From Marinobacter szutsaonensis (lineage in GTDB: Bacteria; Pseudomonadota; Gammaproteobacteria; Pseudomonadales; Oleiphilaceae), in NCBI RefSeq assembly GCF_039523335.1, contig NZ_BAAAFC010000001.1, positions 434,001 to 498,000 on the forward strand: a stretch of DNA of 64,000 nt. The letters are read 5' to 3'. This document shows, piece after piece, positions 47,053 through 56,442 of the stretch. The translations under genes were made by a program, and so were the position numbers. The notes under the pieces were generated by a model. It had not been told where the DNA came from. It ran no database searches and saw nothing but the letters and a program-made list of their open reading frames with translations. Positions within the stretch are counted from its first letter, which is position 1; each line of letters begins with the position of its first letter.

Positions 47053-48639
47053 CTAATAAAGTTTCCGGTCTCCCGGGGCAGGTGGGAAATACTGGTAGAG
47101 CCAGGTTTCGGTGATGGGTTCGCCATTCAGGCTCAGATATAGCCGCAATTCGATCGGATCCTCAGATTCATCCGGCACCAGATCAAACATGGCGCGATAA
47201 CCGTCGATTGCTGACAAGGGCCGTGCCGAAGTGATCTCCACCCTGCCCCGGCTGACTGAGATTTCCGGAGTGACCTCGGCTTCCTCCGCCAGCATCCGCA
47301 GCGGACCACCGGCAAAATCAACCACAAATCGCCAGGAGAAATACTTCCGCTCCTGCCCGACCACGCCGCCCAGGCCGGTCCGTGTTGCTGCGACCGAAGC
47401 GAGCTCGTAGGGCCGAACCGGTGCCCGCTCGCCCCAATGAAGCCGGTAGGAAACCAGATATTCTCTTCCCTCCATCAGGGGCTGCTCGGGGTGCCAGAAG
47501 GCCACGATGTTATCGAAGGTTTCATCGACGGTCGGAATCTCCACCAGATCGATGCTCCCTTTACCCCAGTTTCCCCGGGGCTCGACCCAGACACTGGGCC
47601 TACGATCGTAAAACACCCCATCGTCCTGGTAGTGGTCGAAGTTCCGATCGCGCTGGAGCAAGCCAAAGCCCCGGGGGTCCTGATCGGCGAAACTGCTGAA
47701 CCCCAGGCGCCGGGGATTCCTCAACGGGCGCCATAACCACTCTCCGGCTCCGGTCAGCATGGCCAGCCCATCGGAGTCATGAATCTCCGGCCGCCAGTCG
47801 TAGTCCATCCGCTTACTGTTCTCGCCGACCTGATACATGCTGGTCAATGGTGCTATCCCGACCCGGTCCATCTGTTTGCGGGGGTATAACGCGATATCCA
47901 CATCCATGACCAGGTTACGCCCGGGATCGATCGTGAAAGCATAGGCTCCCGAGGTACTCGGCGAATCCAGCAGCGCCCATACCCTCAGCACCCGCTGACC
48001 TTCGGCCGGCCGCTCCAGCCAGAAAGCGGTGAACCTCGGGAACTCCTCTTCTTTACCAGTCCCCGTGTCGATGGCCAGGCCCCGGGCAGAGATGCCGTAT
48101 TGCATCTCCGCACCGACTCCCCGGAAATAGCTCGCACCAAGGAAGGAGGCCACATCCAGCTGAAAATTCGTATGGTAGTGAACACGGAAGCCAGCGAATC
48201 CCAGGTCCGGGGGAAGATCCCCGAGCGGCTGGTCGCCTTCATAGTCAAAGTAATCCGGGTTATAGGCCAGCTCCCTGGCCTTGCCGCCCTGCACTTCATG
48301 GATGCTGACCGGCGCCAGGAAAAACAGACCCAAGTGAAATAACTGGACCTGGAAGGAAGAATCCGACCCATTCCACAAGGCATGATCTTCCCGGAACCGG
48401 ATCGCCTGATAGTCATCCCAGGAGAGGTTCTTCAGGACGTCGGGGATTTCCCCTTCGTGATCCTGGTAGGGTTGATTGGCCAGATTTCGTGCCTGCCCCT
48501 TGAGCCATGCATAGCTGAACGATGTTCCTTCAGCCCCGCCGGATACGCCCGTCCCCTCGGGCGCCGCGAACACCAGCGGCGGCATGCCGTAGCTTCCCGC
48601 AGTTGCCAGCAACACCTTGAGCAAGGTTCTCCTGTCCAC
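47053..48639 (-). CDS. Periplasmic glucan biosynthesis protein, OpgD-like (MdoG family)
   Basis: A 528-residue MdoG-family protein. The N-terminus MDRRTLLKVLLATAGS has the twin-arginine pattern found in OpgD, so it is probably exported folded by Tat to the periplasm. Conserved elements are SYAWLKGQARNLANQPY, ASYFRGVGAEMQYGISARGLAIDTG, and DFAGG. It likely controls backbone structure or branching of osmoregulated periplasmic glucans. It follows opgH by 42 bp. It is a paralogue of the gene at 51077, and both lie in one leftward operon. Confidence 0.87.
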   Translation of the reverse strand: MDRRTLLKVLLATAGSYGMPPLVFAAPEGTGVSGGAEGTSFSYAWLKGQARNLANQPYQDHEGEIPDVLKNLSWDDYQAIRFREDHALWNGSDSSFQVQLFHLGLFFLAPVSIHEVQGGKARELAYNPDYFDYEGDQPLGDLPPDLGFAGFRVHYHTNFQLDVASFLGASYFRGVGAEMQYGISARGLAIDTGTGKEEEFPRFTAFWLERPAEGQRVLRVWALLDSPSTSGAYAFTIDPGRNLVMDVDIALYPRKQMDRVGIAPLTSMYQVGENSKRMDYDWRPEIHDSDGLAMLTGAGEWLWRPLRNPRRLGFSSFADQDPRGFGLLQRDRNFDHYQDDGVFYDRRPSVWVEPRGNWGKGSIDLVEIPTVDETFDNIVAFWHPEQPLMEGREYLVSYRLHWGERAPVRPYELASVAATRTGLGGVVGQERKYFSWRFVVDFAGGPLRMLAEEAEVTPEISVSRGRVEITSARPLSAIDGYRAMFDLVPDESEDPIELRLYLSLNGEPITETWLYQYFPPAPGDRKLY

Positions 48640-48681
48640 AACAATCTCCTCCCGTGCAATTGAAGAGTTTTACGCCAGAGT

Positions 48682-50790
48682 TCACGAATCGTTTTCCTGC
48701 GCCAGTCGTTGAATGCACCTTCCCCAGTAGCCTGACGGCGGTGCACACCAGGCCTTACGATGCAGCTCGGCAAGGGAACTTTGATCCTGCAGGACCTGAC
48801 TGAGCTCGGCCGCAGACAGCGTATCCGGCCCGCTCTTAAGGCATCGAGTGACGTCCGCCTTGAGATTGTCCTCACGCACAGCCTTGCGATGATCCCTGGC
48901 CAGTGACCAATGAAGTCGGTTCAGATCCGGAATCAGAACAGCGCGATCTACCGGCCGAAGTTCGGTGCATGGCTGTGGTTGCGCACGGGCGGCTCGGGCA
49001 TCCTCCAGGATCGCCAGCGGCGCCTGCTCTTCGGGAATGGCAAGCAGGCGCCGGGCCTTCAGGCTCTGACCAATGGAAACCCGGCTAAGCAGAACAGAGG
49101 TTGGCACTGACAGCACCAGTGGCAAGGCAACGGGAAGGGACCAGAGAAAGAACAGCCGATCCAGGGACCAGGCAAAGGCCGACCAGCCGATCCCGATCAT
49201 CATGCCCGGTAGTTGGGTCCGGAGCGCCTCGGACCAGGTCGTTTCTTCGGTCCGGTTTTGCCCTGCCCATTTGAGGGAGACATTAAACAGTGCCGCCAAC
49301 ACAAAGCGGCTATGGGCCAGCATACGCAGCGGCGCCAGCAGGACGGACACCGCGATTTCGATGAGGACGCTGACGGTCAAACGCCCCAACCCGCCAAAGC
49401 CCTTTACCAGGCGATGAAAGATGGCATCAACGAGGGCCAGAATTTTGGGCAGGAACAACAGAACCACTGTGCTTACCGCCAGCGCCAGGGCCCACTCCGG
49501 TCGCCATTCGGGCCAGAGCGGAAAGAGCCCCTGATGCCCGTCAGGGAAGTAATCAATGGGCGCCAGGGTCATCCGCGCCGCCTCGATGGTGGTGCAGATC
49601 AGGAACAGCAGCCACAACGGGGATGCGACATAGGCCATGATGCCGTTGAGGAAGGCCATCCGATGGGCAAACCGGAGCCCGGGTGCCGTCAGCAAGATCC
49701 ACAGATGCTGGAGATTGCCCTTGGCCCAGCGATTGTCCCGGACCAGTTCATCGGACAGTGTCGGCGGTGATTCCTCGAAACTCTCACCCAACCCCGGCTC
49801 CAGCCACACCTCATATCCGGCGCGGCCCATGTACGCGGCTTCGACAAAATCGTGGCTCATGATCGGGCCACCGAAAATGCCGGGCCCGCGCAACTTTCTC
49901 AGGCCGCAATGACGCATGAAGGGCCGGATCCTGAGAATGGCGTTGTGCCCCCAGAAGGCTGCATCCCCCATCTGGATGGCGGCCAATCCGGTCGCAAACA
50001 AGGGAGAATAGAAACGGTTGGAAAATTGCTGGAGTCGGGCAAACAGGGACTGGCCGTTGATGATGTTCGGATTGGTCTGCAGAATCCCAACCCGCGGCTC
50101 AAGCTCCATGAGCCGCACCATCTTGACCAGCGTGCGGGCACTGACCAGGCTGTCGGCATCAAGCACCACCATGTACTCGTAGCGACGCCCCCACCGGCGT
50201 AGAAAATCGGCCACATTCCCGCTTTTGTAGTTCAGATTCACCGGTCGGCGGCGATAAAACAGTCTGCCCTCGGCCCCCAATTCCCGAACCAGCCTGTGCC
50301 ATGCCGCCTGCTCCGCGAGCCAGGTATCCGGATCTCGGCTGTCCGAGAGAATGAAGAACTCGAAATGCTCGAGTTGCCCACTCCGCTCAAGATCACGGTA
50401 AACCGCTTTCAGGCCGCTGAATGTCCAGTGCACCGGCTCATGGTAGACCGGCATCACGATCGCGGTGCGGGCAAGCGGGACTGATTCAAGGTCTATATCC
50501 CGGTGGCGCCGTAGCAACGAGTATCGGTCGCCCCCCATGAGCCTGAAGAGAAACCCGAAAGCCGCAACCCAGAAGCCTACGGCAATCCAGGCGTAGAGCA
50601 CGGCAAACAGGCCGAGTATCGCCAGTTCCAGCCAGGTGCCACCGTGGTAGGGAAGCACCCACAGAAGGTAATAGCAGGCCACCAGGGTCTGGCCAAAAAC
50701 AAAAACAATCAAAAGTGCCCGGCGAACGGCTGCAACCAGGCGCCAGCGCGTAAAGCCGGCTGCGGCCGGGGCTTCACAGAGATCAGACAT
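48682..50790 (-). CDS. opgH: Glucan glucosyltransferase OpgH
   Basis: About 702 residues. Family 2 membrane glucosyltransferase that makes the linear glucan backbone from UDP-glucose. IVMPVYHEPVHWTFSGLKAV, VVLDADSLVSARTLVKMV (DxD), WGHNAILRIRPFM and RDNRWAKGNLQHLW (QxxRW-like) are visible, with several membrane segments after residue 400. It is shorter than the 850-residue E. coli form, mostly at the N-terminus. ATG 50790 or 50799 may be used; both overlap the small gene upstream. Confidence 0.92.
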   Translation of the reverse strand: MSDLCEAPAAAGFTRWRLVAAVRRALLIVFVFGQTLVACYYLLWVLPYHGGTWLELAILGLFAVLYAWIAVGFWVAAFGFLFRLMGGDRYSLLRRHRDIDLESVPLARTAIVMPVYHEPVHWTFSGLKAVYRDLERSGQLEHFEFFILSDSRDPDTWLAEQAAWHRLVRELGAEGRLFYRRRPVNLNYKSGNVADFLRRWGRRYEYMVVLDADSLVSARTLVKMVRLMELEPRVGILQTNPNIINGQSLFARLQQFSNRFYSPLFATGLAAIQMGDAAFWGHNAILRIRPFMRHCGLRKLRGPGIFGGPIMSHDFVEAAYMGRAGYEVWLEPGLGESFEESPPTLSDELVRDNRWAKGNLQHLWILLTAPGLRFAHRMAFLNGIMAYVASPLWLLFLICTTIEAARMTLAPIDYFPDGHQGLFPLWPEWRPEWALALAVSTVVLLFLPKILALVDAIFHRLVKGFGGLGRLTVSVLIEIAVSVLLAPLRMLAHSRFVLAALFNVSLKWAGQNRTEETTWSEALRTQLPGMMIGIGWSAFAWSLDRLFFLWSLPVALPLVLSVPTSVLLSRVSIGQSLKARRLLAIPEEQAPLAILEDARAARAQPQPCTELRPVDRAVLIPDLNRLHWSLARDHRKAVREDNLKADVTRCLKSGPDTLSAAELSQVLQDQSSLAELHRKAWCAPPSGYWGRCIQRLAQENDS

Positions 50791-51052
50791 CACGGCCATA
50801 CCCGATACTGCCCCGGCACAGTTCAGGGGTGGCCTTTGGAGGAACCGTGTCCGGCAAATCAAAATAGCCGGGGAGACGCTCCATGACTGACGCGAGGAGC
50901 TCGTCCCCGGGCCCGCCCTCCCCCGCCAAGGCAACGGACTCTTCGATCACATGCAGGAGGGTGCGGTATCTCTCCACTGTCATTTCCACTCCGGACGCCC
51001 GGAGATACATGAAAGCCCGGTTAAAAATCACCTGTAAGGCAATGTCTGCCAT
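50783..51052 (-). CDS. Small conserved-type hypothetical protein in the opg operon
   Basis: An 89-residue protein between opgG and opgH. The start is backed by a strong GGGAGGGAG ten bases before ATG, the opgG stop is 24 bases upstream and the opgH start overlaps its end. It is helix-rich without a signal peptide or membrane segment, so probably cytoplasmic. I do not recognise its family. Position suggests a regulatory or assembly role for OpgH. Confidence 0.65.
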   Translation of the reverse strand: MADIALQVIFNRAFMYLRASGVEMTVERYRTLLHVIEESVALAGEGGPGDELLASVMERLPGYFDLPDTVPPKATPELCRGSIGYGRDV

Positions 51053-51076
51053 GACCGGCTCCCTCCCTGAGATTGA

Positions 51077-52624
51077 CTACTGCCGCTGTTTCCTCAGCCC
51101 GGTGGCGGGGCCAAGCTGATAGGTCCAGGTTTCACTGACAGGTTTGCCGTCAGCCAGGAGGGAACCTCGAAGTCCGAGGTTCTCTCCCTCTTCGGGCCTG
51201 ACCAGTACCGACAATCGCCAGCCATGCCGGGCCTCGATGTATTCGGCGAAGTGCTCAATGATCTCGCCCTTGCCACTGACACTGACTTCGCTCACCACGG
51301 CTGCGTCACGATCCAGCCGATCCAGGGCTCCGCCCTGGAAATCAACAATGAAGCGATAGGCTCCTTCGACCTCACCTCCGCCGGGCTGCGCGCCGTCGCC
51401 GACAAAGGTCCTGACAGCCTGCCCCAACGGATTCCCGGTGATGTCTGGTGGCCCGAACGTCAGTGAGTAGGTCAGGTACCTGCTGTCTCCGGCAGTAACC
51501 TGCTGGCTGGGTTTCCAGAATGCCACGATGTTGTCATTCGCTTCCGAATCGGTCGGGATTTCCACCAGCACCACCTCGCCGTTACCCCAGTCTTCTCCCG
51601 GCTCGATCCAGGCACTGGGCCTGAGATCATACCTGGCCTCGCTGTCCTCGAACCGGGAGAACTCCCGGTCACGCTGGATCAGGCCAAAGCCGCCGAGATT
51701 GCGGACCTGGTGAAACCCCAGTTCAAGTTCTGCCGGATTCAGCAACGGGCGCCACAGCCACTCTCCGGATTCCTGATCGTGGATCAACAGCCCGTCGGAA
51801 TCGTGAACCTGGGGCCGCCATTGCCCCCGGGGGCGCAAAGTGTTTTCACCGTAGTAGAACATGGAGGTAAGCGGTGCCAGCCCCAGCTGTTCCACTTCTT
51901 GCCGGAAGAAGAGCCGGGCGCTGACCTCAAGCTTCAACGTCTTCCCGGGGTGAACCATGAATCGATACGCGCCGGTGAGACTGGGACCATCCAGCAGCCC
52001 GTACACCACCATGGAATCGCTGCCGGCTTTCGGTCGCTCCAGCCAGAACTCCCGGAACACGGGGAATTCCTCCCCCGATGCCAACCCGGTATCCACCGCG
52101 ATGCCACGGGCGGACAGTCCAAAACGCTGTCCCTCCCCGACACCGCGAAAATAACTGGCACCGCCGAAAACCAGGAACTGGTTATGGACTTCCGGGTCGG
52201 CCAGTGGATAGGTGAGCTTGAAACCGGCGTAGCCCAGATCGGCCGGCACCCGCTTGGCCAGGTCCGTTGACGGATAATCGAACAGGGTTTTATCAAATTC
52301 CAGCGGATGAACACCCTCACGATCGATCATATTCAGGGCCACCGGGTGTCGGTAGAAACTTCCGGTGGGCATCATCATCACCCGGAATTGCGAACGGCCA
52401 CCACGCCAGAGACTGACTTCGGGCCTGAACCGGATGGACTGGTATTGCTCATAGCTGAGGTTTTGCAGGAAATCTGGCACTGGCTCAGGGGCCTGGAATT
52501 CTTCGGCCGCCAGCTCCTTGGCCCTGGAAGTAACATCATCAAACCCGAATGCAGCCGCCTGCCCCACAAAGCCAAACAGTACAAAAGCGACCAATGCAAA
52601 CTTGAGGTTTCCGTTGCGGACCAT
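51077..52624 (-). CDS. opgG: Periplasmic glucan biosynthesis protein OpgG
   Basis: A 515-residue MdoG-family protein with a signal peptide (LKFALVAFVLFGFVGQAAA). SYEQYQSIRFRPEVSLW, YAGFKLTYPLADPEVHNQFLVFGGASYFRGVGE and AYRFIVDFQGG are conserved. It is needed to form branched glucan in the periplasm together with OpgH. ATG 52624 has GGGAG eight bases upstream; the longer frame to 52684 begins with an unlikely extension before the signal peptide. It heads the opgG-small ORF-opgH-opgD order. Confidence 0.92.
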   Translation of the reverse strand: MVRNGNLKFALVAFVLFGFVGQAAAFGFDDVTSRAKELAAEEFQAPEPVPDFLQNLSYEQYQSIRFRPEVSLWRGGRSQFRVMMMPTGSFYRHPVALNMIDREGVHPLEFDKTLFDYPSTDLAKRVPADLGYAGFKLTYPLADPEVHNQFLVFGGASYFRGVGEGQRFGLSARGIAVDTGLASGEEFPVFREFWLERPKAGSDSMVVYGLLDGPSLTGAYRFMVHPGKTLKLEVSARLFFRQEVEQLGLAPLTSMFYYGENTLRPRGQWRPQVHDSDGLLIHDQESGEWLWRPLLNPAELELGFHQVRNLGGFGLIQRDREFSRFEDSEARYDLRPSAWIEPGEDWGNGEVVLVEIPTDSEANDNIVAFWKPSQQVTAGDSRYLTYSLTFGPPDITGNPLGQAVRTFVGDGAQPGGGEVEGAYRFIVDFQGGALDRLDRDAAVVSEVSVSGKGEIIEHFAEYIEARHGWRLSVLVRPEEGENLGLRGSLLADGKPVSETWTYQLGPATGLRKQRQ

Positions 52625-52731
52625 TCTGAAAACTCCCTGTTTTCCGTCCCTTGAATGTAACACTTGTGGCATAAACGGCCACAAGTGACATCTTCGTAAC
52701 GGCTATTTAAGGAGTCTCTGGTCAGGGACTT

Positions 52732-53883
52732 TCAGATACCCATATGCAGGGACAGCGCAACATCCGGGGCTGACGGAACCACCAGATCGGAGCGGTCGGA
52801 ATCGAGCAAGCGGCCAACGGTCATATTGGCCCGGAATCCGTCCGAATTGATGTTCAGGGAGATCTCTCCGGCACTGACGGCCGAGAGTCTCTGGTCGTTA
52901 TCGGCGTCATCAGGCGCCCAACCGCGCATCACGGACAGGGACAGGGACGACTGGAAGCGGGAAGCGAAAGGAACGTGCCAGGCCGGGCTCGCCGCGTTGA
53001 ACCTGAGCCAGCCCCCTTCGGTGCCGGTGACTGCCTGACCGTTGAAACCGGAGATCAGGGCCGACCCACCAACGGTAATCCGCTCCGATCCGGGCAGGTC
53101 CTCTGGCGCGAACTGGTAACGACCGCCCAGATTCAGGTCCCAGTTCAGCACCCGCCTCTGCAACAACGCTGCAAGCTCGATGCGATGAAACTGCGCGCGG
53201 TCTTCCGTTTCACCATCGACATATTCCGTGCTGTGGTATTCCATCCCGCCGACGGCCGTCATGTGGGTCGAGGCCCGGAGGCCACCGATCAGCTCTCGCT
53301 CACTGGAGGATTTCAGGCCGATACTGGATAACTGGTGCGAGGAATCGTGAACCCACTCGGACTCCTCGTAGACGCTCCGGGTGCTGCCCGTGTGCCGGAT
53401 AACCTGGTGCATATCCACACCGAGGAATGATCCCAGTGACCGGGTCGCTGTGAGCCGGTAAAAACTCCGGTTGCCACTGGTATCGAGTTGCTGGCCCGGT
53501 TCTTTCAGCACGCCCCGGAACTCGCTTTCCTCGACTTCCAGCTCCAGGTGATTTCCGACCAGAGGCATCGCGTAGCGAAGGGCAAGGGACTGCTCGCCAT
53601 CGCCTTCCTTGCGGGACGCCGTATCCCGGAAACGTAGCCCCAGCTCATGCCGGGACCAGATGATCCCGTTACCAGCCAGCGCCAGATGACCGGCGGAGCG
53701 ATCGTTATTCTGAGTGGAGCTGCCGGACACATCGATCCGGTTGGAGAGATAATCTGTCACCGAGTCGAGCATGCTGGCAGCCTGGAACATCCAGGCGCCA
53801 GCCATGCCTCGGTCCTGGGCCGCCAGCGCAACAGTGGGCACAAACGCGCACAAAAACAGTGCAGCAATGTTCAGCGCTCGCAA
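52732..53883 (-). CDS. Outer-membrane barrel protein resembling the ShlB/FhaC barrel, without POTRA domains
   Basis: A 383-residue protein starting at TTG 53883 with a signal peptide (AALFLCAFVPTVALAA). It is made of alternating strands, and SERITVGGSALISGFNGQAVTG is similar to the conserved barrel motif of TpsB/BamA-type transporters (LGG-x-x-xRGF). The N-terminal POTRA region of those transporters is absent, and the C-terminal residue is Ile, not Phe. AGGG-type sequence lies before the TTG. It is 108 bp upstream of opgG on the same strand. A link to glucan export or an independent pore are both possible. Confidence 0.55.
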   Translation of the reverse strand: MRALNIAALFLCAFVPTVALAAQDRGMAGAWMFQAASMLDSVTDYLSNRIDVSGSSTQNNDRSAGHLALAGNGIIWSRHELGLRFRDTASRKEGDGEQSLALRYAMPLVGNHLELEVEESEFRGVLKEPGQQLDTSGNRSFYRLTATRSLGSFLGVDMHQVIRHTGSTRSVYEESEWVHDSSHQLSSIGLKSSSERELIGGLRASTHMTAVGGMEYHSTEYVDGETEDRAQFHRIELAALLQRRVLNWDLNLGGRYQFAPEDLPGSERITVGGSALISGFNGQAVTGTEGGWLRFNAASPAWHVPFASRFQSSLSLSVMRGWAPDDADNDQRLSAVSAGEISLNINSDGFRANMTVGRLLDSDRSDLVVPSAPDVALSLHMGI

Positions 53884-54168
53884 ACTCCAGCCCTCTTCAA
53901 TAACCCGAAAAATTACGGTTCCGTTATATAAGAGAGACGGATATTCTTACAGCGGATGTTGCCAATCTTTACAATTTTAATCCTGCAATCAGAACGATAT
54001 AAACAAAACCTCACACATGGCGTTAACAATTCTGCCGCTTACTCGACCGTAACCTACGGATTTCTATATCCAAAGCCTGTATACCTGCATTTTGCCCCCT
54101 GAATTGGGTTAAACTCGGCACACTTTGTGTTTGTACTGGATCACCCCCAACTCTTAAGGACGACTGGA

Positions 54169-55005
54169 ATGATCAAGAAATGCCTGTTTCCCGTAGCCGG
54201 CTACGGCACCCGCTTCCTGCCGGCCACCAAGGCCATGCCCAAGGAGATTCTCCCGGTAGTCAACAAGCCCCTGGTGCAATACGGGGTTGAGGAAGCCGCC
54301 GAAGCAGGGATCCATGAATTCGGATTCGTCACCGGACGGGGCAAGCGCGCTATCGAAGACCATTTCGACATCAGCTACGAGCTGGAGCACCAGATTGCCG
54401 GCTCCGGCAAGGAAGACCTGCTGACTTCCATCCGCGATCTGATTGACCACAACAGCTTTGCCTTTACCCGCCAGAACGAGATGAAAGGCCTGGGCCACGC
54501 CATCCTGACCGGCCGTAACCTGGTTGGAGACAACCCCTTTGCTGTGGTTCTGGCGGATGATTTCTGCCTCGGCCCCGAGGGCGGCGAAGGCGTGCTCGAG
54601 CAGATGGTGAAACTGTACAACCAGTTCCGGTGTTCCATTGTGGCGATCGAGGAAGTCCCCGAGGATGAGACTCACAAGTACGGGGTGATCGCTGGTGAAT
54701 CCATGAAAGACGGGCTGTTCCGGATTACCGACATGGTTGAAAAACCGGCACCCGAGGACGCGCCAAGCAACCTCGCCATTATCGGCCGCTACATCCTGAC
54801 ACCGGATATCTTCGACATCCTCGAACGCACCCCCGCGGGCAAGAATGGCGAGGTGCAGATCACCGATGCCCTGCTCGAGCAGGCAAAAAATGGCTGCGTT
54901 CTCGCCTACCAGTTCAAGGGCCGGCGCTTTGACTGCGGCAGCATTGACGGTTTTGTCGAGGCCACCAACTACGTCTACGAGAACATATACAAGAAGAAAA
55001 AATAA
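54169..55005 (+). CDS. galU: UTP-glucose-1-phosphate uridylyltransferase GalU
   Basis: A 278-residue nucleotidyltransferase making UDP-glucose from UTP and glucose-1-phosphate. CLFPVAGYGTRFLPATKAMP at residues 5-24 binds the nucleotide, ILPVVNKPLVQYGVEEA and LADDFC (metal-binding Asp) follow, and EVQITDALLEQA is the C-terminal signature. ATG 54169 has AAGGA nine bases upstream; the longer frame to 54127 is not conserved. It supplies UDP-glucose for OpgH and for polysaccharide sugars. Confidence 0.96.
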   Translation: MIKKCLFPVAGYGTRFLPATKAMPKEILPVVNKPLVQYGVEEAAEAGIHEFGFVTGRGKRAIEDHFDISYELEHQIAGSGKEDLLTSIRDLIDHNSFAFTRQNEMKGLGHAILTGRNLVGDNPFAVVLADDFCLGPEGGEGVLEQMVKLYNQFRCSIVAIEEVPEDETHKYGVIAGESMKDGLFRITDMVEKPAPEDAPSNLAIIGRYILTPDIFDILERTPAGKNGEVQITDALLEQAKNGCVLAYQFKGRRFDCGSIDGFVEATNYVYENIYKKKK

Positions 55006-55020
55006 GGCGGGTGCGGGCCC

Positions 55021-55437
55021 TCAGCGGCCCAGCAACTGAAACACCATGCGCCGGTTTTCCGTGGAGGTCCTGCGGAACCGGCGCAGCAGTTCGTTTTCCT
55101 CGTCCGTCAGCTGGATGCGCTCCAGTTCCTGCTCCAGCTCCTTCAACGCCACCGACAGATCATCACTGTTGCTGAACGCCAGGCCCGGCAGCTCCAGCTG
55201 GCCACCCTCACCCTGGACTTCCAGATCCAGCAGGTGTTCCAGCGGTGTCTCGGTCTTCAGGCACAGGTCCAGCAACTCGACCACGCCCGGGTAACCGCGT
55301 TGGCGGGCATCCGTGGCTTCCCAGCTGACTACCCTCGCCTCGTCCACACCACACATTTCGGCCACATCCCAGCAGGACAGCCGGCCCTGCTCCCGGAGCT
55401 GTCGCAGCCGACGGTTGAACGATTGAAGGTACCGCAT
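55021..55437 (-). CDS. Helix-turn-helix domain protein
   Basis: A 138-residue protein. Residues 8-40 (RRLRQLREQGRLSCWDVAEM then VDEARVVSWE) resemble the XRE-type helix-turn-helix, and the C-terminal part is a leucine/glutamate-rich coiled coil (LKELEQELERIQLTDEENELL). It converges with galU, ending 15 bp from its stop, and is divergent from the RibD-like gene. A role as local regulator of that gene is possible. No catalytic motif is seen. Confidence 0.7.
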   Translation of the reverse strand: MRYLQSFNRRLRQLREQGRLSCWDVAEMCGVDEARVVSWEATDARQRGYPGVVELLDLCLKTETPLEHLLDLEVQGEGGQLELPGLAFSNSDDLSVALKELEQELERIQLTDEENELLRRFRRTSTENRRMVFQLLGR

Positions 55438-55578
55438 AGTTATTTCCTCTCACCCTTACCGCAGCATCCGATCCGATTCTGCAGACCGCACAGTGAATCA
55501 ATTCAAAAATGTATCGTACAAATAGCTATACGCACAATGAGCCTATACTGGATAAACGACAAAAGTGACGGGAAGATT

Positions 55579-56442
55579 ATGGCTGAGCAGCACCTCGATA
55601 CAGACCTTGCCTGGCAACTGGTACTGGATGCGGTAAACCGCAGCAACGTCACCCTGCCCCTGCCCGGTAGCCAGGAACCGGCCATCAAACTCAATGGTCG
55701 GGGCTGGCAATTGCTGAACAACGCCACCCGAGATGCCCGGGATCTGTTCGAGTTGTTCCTGCCCCTGTGCCGACCGGTCAGTGAAGGAGCAGTTTCGCGA
55801 GTGATTGGCCAACTTGGCCAGAGCCTGGATGGCCGGATTGCCACTGTCACGGGTTGCTCACGATTTATCAATGGTGATGACGGGATTACCCATCTGCACC
55901 GCATTCGGGCTGTCTCCGATGCCGTGGTCGTCGGTGCCGGCACGGCGGTTGCCGACAATCCCCGCCTGACGGTCCGCCGGGTAGCCGGACGAAATCCGGT
56001 GCGGGTGGTGATCGACCGTCGCCGACGGGTACCGGACAGTCATCACCTGTTTACCGACGGCCAGGCTCCCACGCTCAGACTGGTTGCCGGCGATTACCGC
56101 AAGGGCGCGGGTGAGATTCCCGTCAAAGGCGTGCTGGAAATTCCCTGTCTCGGCGATGCCGACAGCAACCAGCCTGTAGATCCGCGACTGATTCTCTCGG
56201 TGCTGAATGATTTGGGGTTACACAAGGTTTTCATTGAAGGCGGAGGGGTGACTGTCTCGGCGTTTCTCAAGGCCGGATTGCTGGACCGGCTGCATGTGAT
56301 GGTTGCACCCATGATCATCGGCAGTGGCCGGCCCGCCTTTTCCCTGCCCGAGATTGAACTGCTCGATGATGCGCTTCGGCCCAGGGCCAAGCTCGTGAAC
56401 CTCGGAACTGACATGCTGTTCGATCTCGACTTCAGCGATTGA
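55579..56442 (+). CDS. RibD C-terminal (reductase) family protein
   Basis: A 287-residue protein with the RibD-C/dihydrofolate-reductase-like fold. GQLGQSLDGRIATVTG is the typical start of the domain, HLHRIRAVSDAVVVGAGTAVADNPRLTVR its signature, and VFIEGGGVTVSAFLKAGLLDRL the later NADPH-associated region. There is no RibD deaminase domain; instead about 80 residues of unknown type precede the core. Such stand-alone reductases act on pyrimidines or pterins. ATG 55579 has GGGAAG upstream. It converges with the flippase-like gene, overlapping its stop by 11 bp. Confidence 0.85.
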   Translation: MAEQHLDTDLAWQLVLDAVNRSNVTLPLPGSQEPAIKLNGRGWQLLNNATRDARDLFELFLPLCRPVSEGAVSRVIGQLGQSLDGRIATVTGCSRFINGDDGITHLHRIRAVSDAVVVGAGTAVADNPRLTVRRVAGRNPVRVVIDRRRRVPDSHHLFTDGQAPTLRLVAGDYRKGAGEIPVKGVLEIPCLGDADSNQPVDPRLILSVLNDLGLHKVFIEGGGVTVSAFLKAGLLDRLHVMVAPMIIGSGRPAFSLPEIELLDDALRPRAKLVNLGTDMLFDLDFSD

